Shown piece by piece: positions 55,943-64,000 of a DNA stretch of 64,000 bases. This DNA is from Phyllostachys edulis (lineage: Eukaryota; Streptophyta; Magnoliopsida; Poales; Poaceae): assembly GCA_036346405.1 (NCBI GenBank), contig CM070559.1:43700518-43764517 (forward strand). The letters run 5' to 3'. The notes beneath the pieces were generated by a model. That model saw only the letters and a list, made by a program, of their open reading frames with translations. It was not told the origin of the DNA and searched no databases. Position 1 is the first letter of the stretch, and the number at the start of each line of letters is the position of its first letter. Made by a program: the position numbers and the translations under genes.

Positions 55943-57909
55943 ATGATGGTGACTATGGAATTCATGCATCTCGGTAGCGCACCTCACTTTGATGGTTCAA
56001 ATTATGCTTATTGAAAAATTACAATGAGCATCTATATTAAGACCATGGGTCCAAACCTATGGAGAATTATTGATGCGGGTTTTGCTACTCCAATTGATCC
56101 ACAAAACCCCACTCAAAGGGAAGAGCAAAACTTGCGACACGATGCTCAAGCTTTAAATGCTCTCAATAGCGCTTTGTGTGTGGAGGAGTTCAATAGAGTG
56201 AGCAATCTTGAAAATGCTCATGATATTTAGACAACTCTCATGGAAATTCATGAGGGAATCTACATGGTCAAGGAAACTAAATTGCATAGGTTGAAACTCA
56301 AATATGAGTTATTTATTAGGTTGCCTCATGAGAGCATCAATGAGATGTATTCTAGAATGAACAACATAGTAAATGATCTCAAAGGCCTATCTTGTGATTT
56401 AACCAATATTGATATTGTGCGCAAGATGCTTAGGGCTCTACCGAACAAATATGAGACCTTGGTGACACTATTCCTCAATTCATCAGAATTGCTAAGGATG
56501 ACTCCTACCGCTCTTTTGGGCAATCTTATCACGAATGAGATGTACAAGAAGGACAAAGATGAGCTTAAGGAGATGGCCTCAACTTCAAGCTAAAGAATTC
56601 ATGCTTTCAAGACCAAATATGATTCAAGTAAAGTTGAGGATCAAAATGAGGAATATGATGACACTGAAGAAGATATGGTCACTCCCATGAATAAAATGAA
56701 AGAACTCATGAAAAGACGTGACTCACACAAAAAATTCAAGCATATCTTCAAATGCAAAGCACCACAAGACTCTAAGGTGCTACAATTGCAAAGTCTCCTT
56801 ATGGTGGGGAAGATGAAAAAGAGCCCAAATCATCATCAAGAAATAAGAATGATGACAAAAGAAGACACTTTGCCGAGCTAGCCATAAAGGATGAGCCATC
56901 AAATCTCTCAAATGCAAATGAGGCTCCATCACTATTTGACATATCAACATGCTTCGTGGCAAAAGGTAATAATGAGGTAAATGATGATGATGATGAGCCT
57001 TCATATGATGATTTGATGGATATGCTAGATGATCTAAATGAATATATTGGGAAAGAGAAAACAAAATTGAAAATTTTGAAGAAAGAGCATATCTCTCTTC
57101 AAATTAATTATTATGAGCTAAAAGAAAAGCATCAATCTCTCCTTCTCAAGGAGTTCACTAGCTCCAAGGTGGATATAGGCATTACATGTGATTTACTAGA
57201 TAATTTGCCATGTGTAGCTCCTAACTGTTGCATTTCATCTATGGTTAGCATATCCACCTCTTGTGAGGAATTGATAGATATGCCTTATAGCTCTAGTGAA
57301 AATATTTCTACTTCCTCTATACTTGTTGAGATTAAACTTGTAGAGGAAAACAAAGAGCTTAAGGCCCAAGTCATAAAATTGGAGAATGACTTGGAAAGAA
57401 GCTTCAAAAGGAAGGTCACTTTCGATGATATATTGAGCAAGCAAAGAAACTTGCAAGACAAGAGTGGAATTGGATTTACTCCCAAGAAGAAGGAGAATAG
57501 CAAGACAAGGCACAATGCAAGACACACGAAGACTATCAAGTGCCTTGGTTGCAATGAGAAAGAACATTTTGCCTTGGTGTGCCCAAACAAGATAAATGAC
57601 AAGCAATTGTCATCAAAGAAGAGGCAAGCCGGCAAGGAGCAAGTAAAGAAGACAAAAAAGGAAAGTAAAAGCTTAACTTGCTACAATTACCGGGAGAAGG
57701 GACATTTTAGTAAGGATTGTCCCAAACATATCTCTCCTAAGCCTATTATCTACAATGATCATTATTTGCTTAGGAAGGATAAAAATGGCAATGTATTTGC
57801 TAAAAGTGTTAGCTCACATAAATCTATTGCTAGGGCCATTTGGGTGCCCAAATCTCTTGTTACTAACATTCAAGGTCCCAACCGAGTTTGGGTACCAAAA
57901 ATTGCTTAA
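55943..57909 (+). pseudogene. Copia gag (UBN2) with two zinc knuckles, broken
   Basis: ATG at 55943. MEFMHLGSAPHFDGSNYAY is interrupted by TGA where tryptophan is expected (56013-56015), then reads SIYIKTMGPNLWRIID. A second stop at 56228-56230 also stands in a tryptophan position. The UBN2 capsid core continues (MYSRMNNIVNDLKGLSCDLT, MLRALPNKYETLVT) to a TAA at 56591. A frameshift lies between 56700 and 56870. The last open part (56956-57909) has an acidic linker, a coiled coil and zinc knuckles CLGCNEKEHFALVC (complete C-x2-C-x4-H-x4-C) and CYNYREKGHFSKDC (second Cys changed to Tyr). It ends with TAA at 57907-57909. The role was capsid assembly and RNA packaging. Confidence 0.88.
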
Positions 57910-58227
57910 ATGATAAATAGGTACTTGTAGAGGTATTGGAGGCTTGGCTTATTCATGAAGAGGTGGATTCCACCATGTACAAAATTGAAACCAAGCTTAA
58001 GGATGATCATTTCATATCAAGAATCAATGCCATCTCAGTAACAAGTAGTTACATTGAAGTATCTAGCCCTTTTACCTTGTGTAGGTTGCATTCCATGAAA
58101 ATATTTTAAAAAGGGTGTTCTTGCTCTTGTGTCGAACCCGGGAACGAAGGATCCCGAATTCTCTATGTTCATACACTAGTCCAGGATTTCTAGTATACAC
58201 AGTCATACAAAAGTGACAGGAGATTCA

Positions 58228-58365
58228 AGGATTTGCCATTGTACTTTCATGGGAAATTTAGGATTTGCCACTCATGTGAGGATGACATGTGGGTCTAGGA
58301 CCCACATGTCATCCTCACATGGAGTGGCAAATCCTAGATATCACACTTTAGTAGTGGCAAATTCT
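58228..58365. mobile_element. Small palindromic MITE inside solo LTR (v)
   Basis: Tips AGGATTTGCCA and (inverted) AGAATTTGCCA. The centre, 58261-58334, folds into two 35-36-base arms around a 3-base loop with one unpaired base. The block is absent from LTR (iii) at the same position. No target duplication could be fixed. Confidence 0.75.
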
Positions 58366-60689
58366 AAATTTTTCCAATAAACAAATATCACAGTGGAAGC
58401 AAAGTAGTAGTAGGCCACACGATGCGTCACAGGCAATCGTCTAGGGGCGTAGGCCTAAACGTCTGGATCCTCACCGCCCTGGTAGAAGTCTTCTCCTGAA
58501 TAAATATTATTCAGCAAGAGTGAGCACAATGTGCTCGCAAGTTACACCCAATAAAGATTTACGATGCATGCATAAGTAAACAAGTGAGGTTAACAGGGTC
58601 TATTTTGCAAAAAGCAGCATTTTCCGTTTAAATACTCACAATAATTTCCAAGGCAATTTTAGGTTAATTAAGATCAAAATTTTATTTTGATTCATTAATC
58701 TCAAGTGCAGGATAAACTTCCATACACAAATGGTAAAGGACTATCCCCCTTACACCAGGCTTCCTGCCCAAAATTACCATTTGGATAAGAATATCCAAAA
58801 CAAAAGAAGTTGAATATTTATTAAAACAAAACCAAGTCTAATCCACGAAAGGCTTTGTTCAGCATGTCCATGACCATGGACGCGGCTATTCGAATAGATT
58901 ACTACTCTACAGAGTTGGTACAGCTTTACCCACAAGAGATAGTTTGCTTAACATGTCGGCCAAAACACGCTTCCGAAGGCGTTCGACTAAGCAACTATCA
59001 TGAGGCCTTTACCCTACATTATTTTAACATAACTATGCCCGCTAAGGTTTCGTTATCGTAGGCTTCGCACCAAACGATGACCCCCTCTTGTGCCATGTGA
59101 GTATTATCAATAAGTCTTCACGACACCCACATCTTTCTATGACATAGTTATGGTGAAATAATACAGTTTAGTTGGCCAAGTCTGCCCCATCCCAGACTTT
59201 TGGTGGTACGAGTTTGGCTTAACAATCCGTAGCTCGCAGACCGGTCCTTATGTGACTAGGCGACTTCCAAAACAATCCCTGGGCCTCAAACATTCACTGA
59301 TTTGAGCCCGTGCATAAACTTGCACCCACCAACAGTCCAATTTGCCCAAGTCTAACCAGTTTTATTTAATTTTCTTTTCAAAATATTTTTCAAACATTCT
59401 ATGGTAAAGACGATACCATAGTCTTATTTTTAAATCAACTTTGTATTTTTGCTAAATCCCCCAAATCAACTTTTTGGTCTAAGCATTTGCTAAGCATAAT
59501 TTACTTAATTATTTTACTAAGGTGAACAAAATAAATGGTAAATCAAACATCAATATTGGCTATACAAAGGAATTGGAATATCTAAGAATTTAAATAGAAT
59601 TTAAAATAACTGAATAAAATAAAGCATGCAATAATAATTTAAAAACTGAATTTAAATAAATTTAAAATATTGGAATCAACATTATCAATGGTATAACTTG
59701 CATTGCTCGAAGTCCTGGTACTCTAAATCCTCGGAAGGATCAAGCTCTCTGGAGTCGTCGAAATCTAAACGCGAAAATACGCCAAATTCAAATAAAACTC
59801 AAATAAATTCAAAAAGACAAATCAAACTAACTCCAAATAAAATAATTTTAGTTTAGTTAGCTAGATCTTGAATTTATACAAATTTAGAAATTTGAATCAC
59901 CTAAATCGGAGTTTGTATGAAGAAATACGAGCTCTTGGAAGTTTTAATACTAAAGAAACCCTAATTTCAGATTTTCTTGAATTATTTTTCTAAAGGAAAA
60001 TTGAATTATTGCGCAATGTGACGTCATCACCCGGGAAAATGAATTTTCGGCTGAATTATTTTCCAAAGGAAAAATCATTGAGTCACTGACATGTGGGCCC
60101 GGTGGTCAATGGACTTGGTCCATGCACCGTTAAAGGTCCACAATGGACCCGGCTCACGAAACAGTGTACATGGGAGGTGTGTGCGGGCGCTAAGGCTGAT
60201 GTGGCGCCACGTAGGATCCGGTGCTGAGGTGGCGTCGCGGTGGCGCCGACGTGGACTAGCCACGTAGGGCCGATTCCGATGAAGCTCCGGCGACACCCTC
60301 GCAGGTGCTACGCGCCACGGCGAGGGGCGTGGATGAGCGCAAACGAGAGAGGGGGAGGTGAGGAATCTGGTGCGCTACCTTGCGGCGGAGGGGCGTGGCG
60401 GAGTTGCCGGCGGCGAGCGAAGAAGCGGCGACGGTCTTAGGGCTCCGGCGAAGTAGGTGTTCCCGAGGTCCTCCGACGAAGTGAAAGCGCGCACCAAGTT
60501 CATGACGTTGCGGCGATGCCAACGGTGTAGACGAAAGGGGCGAAGCGGGCCCGATGGTGGCGGAATCAAAGATGAACGAAGCTTTGACCGGCGACGAAGA
60601 AACTCAAAGTCCGGCGAGCTAATGGAGAGAGAGAGGCTAAGTGGGTGGTGGCTCTGAGGTGAGGAGGCTACGGCGGTCCCGGTGCTCCC

Positions 60690-60697
60690 TTTTATAG
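60690..60697 (-). promoter_or_regulatory. TATA box of solo LTR (v)
   Basis: The minus strand reads CTATAAAA within CCCTATAAAAGGGAGC, as in LTR (iii). Confidence 0.6.
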
Positions 60698-61601
60698 GGC
60701 TCGGGCATGGCCGGAGGGGAAGATCGTGCGCGGAGGTCGCAGCGGCCGTTATAAGATTCCGGCGATTAAGCGCATTAAGGCAGGGGTTTCTGGTCAGAAT
60801 GAGGGCGGCAGAATAAAGGAATTGAATGCGCTTGAATGGGGGAAGTAAATGGGAGATAATCATGGTGAACGTGGAGCTCCGTGTGCGTGCCAATGGCGGC
60901 CGGGGCGAGCTGGATTCGCGGGAGACGATGACGGGAGGAGGGGGACGACACTGTAGCACCGACCCCACTTGTCGGTGAAGGTAACGAATAGGAAAGTAAC
61001 GGATGTAAACGAGCTGTTAGATTTTAGATCGGACGGTCCTCGTTGATTTAGACGTTCGGACGTCCGAACGTGCACTCAAAATCGGACCATTCAAATTTGA
61101 TCCAACGGCTGAAGAGGGTCAGAGATGTAAATGCGTGGGCGAGCATGTGATTTAGTCCGTGCGTGCACGGGAGTTGGATTGGGTCAACAAAGATTCAGCC
61201 CGAACACTATGCGGGGATTTTAAATGGTTTAACAATTTAAATAATCCTGATAATTAAAAAGGGCTTTAGAAAATAGCAAATAAAATCCAAAAATTATGAG
61301 AAAATTCACAAAAATTCTCAAAGACATTTGGGACTTAAATAAAGTATTTCCAACTTATAATTGGTAATAGTTTTTGCAATTAAATTTGTTTTGGTTTTCA
61401 AATAATTAAAGGAAAGCTTTTAAAATTTCAGAAAATCCACAAACATAATTAAGTTTTTTTTTAATTTTAACTGAAATTTGAAATTTGGGCTGTTACATCT
61501 TGTACTAAATCTTCTTTATTAAAATCTTGAGCAAGATGGTTAGTGGCACATTAAAAGGGAGTGCTAAGTCATATACATCTATATCACATCTCTAAGTGTG
61601 C

Positions 61602-63125
61602 CACTACTACAGAAGCCTCATCACGAGCGGTTGGAATCGTCATCACGAGCAGTTTCGAACCGTCTATATTTGTTGATCTGTGATAACAGCGGTTATCACG
61701 AGCGGTTCAAAACCGCTCGTGATGATCGCACTATCACGAGCGGTTTTTGTTGAAACCGCTGAAAGGCTATTATCACGAGCGGTTTTCATCAAAACCATCG
61801 TGATCCGAGAATATTACAGACGGTTTTCATTAAAAACCGTCTGTGAAGGCTATTAACACAGACGGTTCTTGTTCAGAACCGTCTATGATGAGTTTTCACA
61901 GACGGTTTTTGTTTAAAACCGTCTGTGATAGCCATTTCTGCGGCAAAAAAAAAAACCGAAAACGGCTGCTAAAACTTCGGAGGCCGTTTAGAGGCCCTAA
62001 ACGACCTTTTTTGGGGTTTTCACTTTTTCGAGACCTTGCGAAAAGAATTTTCAGATTGAGCTTTTCGTTAGCTTTCCAACGAGCCAAAGAACGTCACAAT
62101 CGGAGTTCGTATGCAAAAGTTATGATGATTTTACCGAGCAAAGTCGCAATCTACCATCTATATTTTTGCCCAAACCAAATAACTCAACATGAACTACACA
62201 CATCACAAGAGCATCACCCACATCACAAGAGCATCAACTCAAGAATCCACATCACAAAGCAAAGGGGAGTAGAGAGTGAGGTCGTGGGAGGCGGGCGATG
62301 AAGTGGAGGAGGCCGGGCGGCAAGTGGAGGAGGCCAAGACGACGAGGTCGCGGCCGAGGTGGAGGAGGCCGGGCGGCATTAAGTGGAGGAGGCCGAAGAC
62401 AGCGAGTCGTGGCGACGTGGAGGAGGCCGGGCGGCAGTGGAGGAGGCCGCCGAAGACGACGAGGTCATGGCGAGGTGGAGGAGGCCGGTGAGGAGGAGAA
62501 ACGACAGAGGAGGAGATGGAGGTATGAGCTGTGAGGAGGAGAGACCGCAGAGGAGGAGATGGAGGTTATATAAAGCGAGTTTCGGCAGCCCGCCCATTAT
62601 GTTCAAATTTTCGTTTCCCGCCCAACAATCAGAGACGGTTCTTGTTAAGAACCGTCTGTGATAGCACCTATCACAAACGGTTTTTTAATAGAACCGTCTG
62701 TGATCATTCACAGACGGTTCTATTAAAGAACCGTCTGTGACACAGGGCCTCCAGAGCGGCGGTCTTGGCGAGGCGGCGGCGGTCTTGGCGAGAGAAAGCG
62801 AGATATCGCGAGCGGTTCTTATTGAGAACCGTGCGCGATAACAATATCACTGAGCGGTTCTTATTGAGAACCGCTGCGTGATTGGCTGAATTATCACGAG
62901 CGGTTTGTGAATAGAACCGTCGTGATAATTCCTGACAGTTCTATTAATGAACCGTCGTGATAAATGACTATCACGAGCATTCTAAATAAGAACCGCTCGT
63001 GATAGGCCTCGAAGCGGCGATGCGGTGGCGGCGCCCAAATAAGAGTTCAGACAGAGACCCAACACGAGCGGTTTCAAAGGCAACCGCGTGATGGGGCGTC
63101 TACTATAGCCTGTTTTGTAGTAGTG
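61602..63125. mobile_element. Non-autonomous CACTA element with two layered motif classes
   Basis: The left end is CACTACTACAGAAGCC; the right end, inverted, is CACTACTACAAAACAGG. Duplication TGC at 61599-61601 and 63126-63128. The outer zones (61620-61800 and 62795-63095) carry ATCACGAGCGGTT; the inner zones (61805-61930 and 62630-62745) carry ATCACAGACGGTT. The middle holds a GC-rich stretch with repeated 'gtggaggaggccgggcggc' (62295-62460) and open frames without domains. No transposase. Confidence 0.92.
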
Positions 63126-63128
63126 TGC

Positions 63129-64000
63129 CCAAATAAATTAAGCGCTAGTAAATTTTTTCAAAATTAAACCGTTGAGCCAAAAGTCAAAAAAATCATAAAT
63201 ATTAGTAATCATTTGAAAAAACTAGTTGCAAAATATATACAAATGCTTTCCAAAGGTTTTGGCTCAAGAAAAACCTATTTCAAGTAAAAATGAGTTTCTA
63301 GCCAAAATTCTACATCATAATATCTTGTTTTTTTTGTTGACAAAAACTAGTTTTTTTTGTGTGTAAAATCTATTCTAAAATAAATTTGAAAAAACATCCC
63401 AAAAGTAAAATCCTATATTTGGCTATTCTAAACCTATGTGGTATACAAAAGATTTTCAAAAAGCCATCCTAGGAAAAGTTATTTAATTTCGAAATTCGTC
63501 CAAAATCCTAGTTTGACCTAAGTGGTCACTTTCTAGCACTTAAGTGAGTTTTGCCATTTGAACCAAATTTATTCACATGAATAGGTCTATTATGGTATTA
63601 ATGACTCATACATAAAATTGGATGATCTAAATTTCATCATATGCTCAATTTGGCTCTTTTGAAGAAATTTCATGAAAATAAGATTTTATTTACAAAAATA
63701 AAAGCTTAATTCATAAAAACTATTTACAATTTAGATTTTCAAGGGTTGTATAAGTTGGAAATGCTCCAAATATGTTTATTTGGTTGATTGTGTGAAAATT
63801 TGGAGCAAAATACAACATTTCCATCTTTTCTCCAAAATCAGCACTGAATCTGTTGTCAAATTCAGTCTCAGCCGGTCTGACCAACTACCCCCCAGTGGTC
63901 TGACCGCTACCCTCCAGTCTAACCGCGCATGGAACTCCGGTCTGACCGGTAGTTGTCGTCAGCAACAGGAAATGGCCTATTTGTTGATTTCTACCTCTTT
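63129..64000 (+). other. Non-coding internal region of the gag-only Copia-type element
   Basis: AT-rich, no open frame of note, no pol motifs. From 63870 the 'ccggtctgacc' motif that marks this family's LTR reappears (about six copies to 63955). This may announce the 3' part of the element. Confidence 0.45.

Larger units (their letters stand above)
58130..61497 (-). mobile_element. Solo LTR (v), minus orientation
   Basis: Left end TGTCGAACCCGGGAACGAAG, right end TTTGGGCTGTTACA; duplication TCTTG at 58125-58129 and 61498-61502. It is 3368 bp, including a 138-bp MITE. Order of landmarks matches LTR (iii): 'tatgaccatggac', 'tctatggtaaagacgatacc', AT-rich block, GC-rich leader-like part (60060-60960), AT-rich end. 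No internal genes. Confidence 0.94.
53656..64000 (+). mobile_element. Copia-type LTR element with gag only in view, extends past the right edge
   Basis: LTR 53656-55887, primer-binding-like site at 55888, gag at 55943-57909, then non-coding sequence to 64000. It is interrupted by solo LTR (v) and a CACTA element. No protease, integrase or reverse transcriptase is recognisable after gag in about 1.2 kb of own sequence before the edge. That suggests a gag-only, non-autonomous element of the TR-GAG kind, unless pol begins beyond the edge. Confidence 0.65.

Overview
This window is nuclear DNA from a grass (Poaceae). The evidence is one GC-rich zinc-finger homeodomain (ZHD) gene that closely resembles rice ZHD1/ZHD2-type proteins, set among nested grass transposable elements: BARE-1/Angela/RIRE1-type Copia, CACTA (En/Spm) elements with TCACAGACGGTT subterminal repeats, 3.2-3.4 kb solo LTRs, a Stowaway MITE, and MULE-type fold-back and plant-mobile-domain sequence. 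From memory, residues around the zinc finger look more like panicoid than rice alleles, but I cannot fix the species.

Layout. 1-942: a broken plant-mobile-domain gene (minus). 1143-12420: a triple nest. A truncated Copia LTR is split by a CACTA element (2520-12184, target duplication CAT), which holds a Copia element (2663-10877, duplication CTAAT) with a decayed gag-pol. 12421-17358: mostly single-copy-looking flank with local duplications. 17359-18228 (minus): the ZHD gene, the only convincing host gene, with a Stowaway MITE (18601-18839) about 370 bp upstream of its start codon. About 19840-34760: a degenerate, multi-exon, transposon-like minus-strand gene region rich in a TTACTG/TTACTA motif. 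It is split by a solo LTR (20650-24779, GTAAA) and by a second solo LTR (28660-34574) that itself contains a third (29359-32646, ACCCG). 34776-38954: microsatellites, a MITE and its inverted partial copy, a 22-bp minisatellite and a 600-bp fold-back.

39109-53578: a fold-back element with MULE-like features (9-bp near-duplication GTACTTCTG/GTACGTCTG) whose centre is occupied by a 13.1 kb CACTA element (39758-52869, duplication ACT). That CACTA carries a TNP2-type transposase gene cut by a fourth solo LTR (42300-45525, CAATC), a minus-strand gene of unknown function, and a second gene with a Ulp1-like C48 protease domain. An additional internal array of the subterminal motif lies between the last two. 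53656 to the right edge: a Copia-type element with a gag but no recognisable pol in the window, interrupted by a fifth solo LTR (58130-61497, TCTTG) and by a 1.5 kb CACTA element (61602-63125, TGC) with two layered motif classes.

The insertion order can be read from target-site duplications, several of which I located exactly. No CRISPR arrays, rRNA genes or convincing tRNA genes were seen. Family names are from recognition, not searches. All transposon coding regions carry stops, frameshifts or insertions, so none looks autonomous as it stands.
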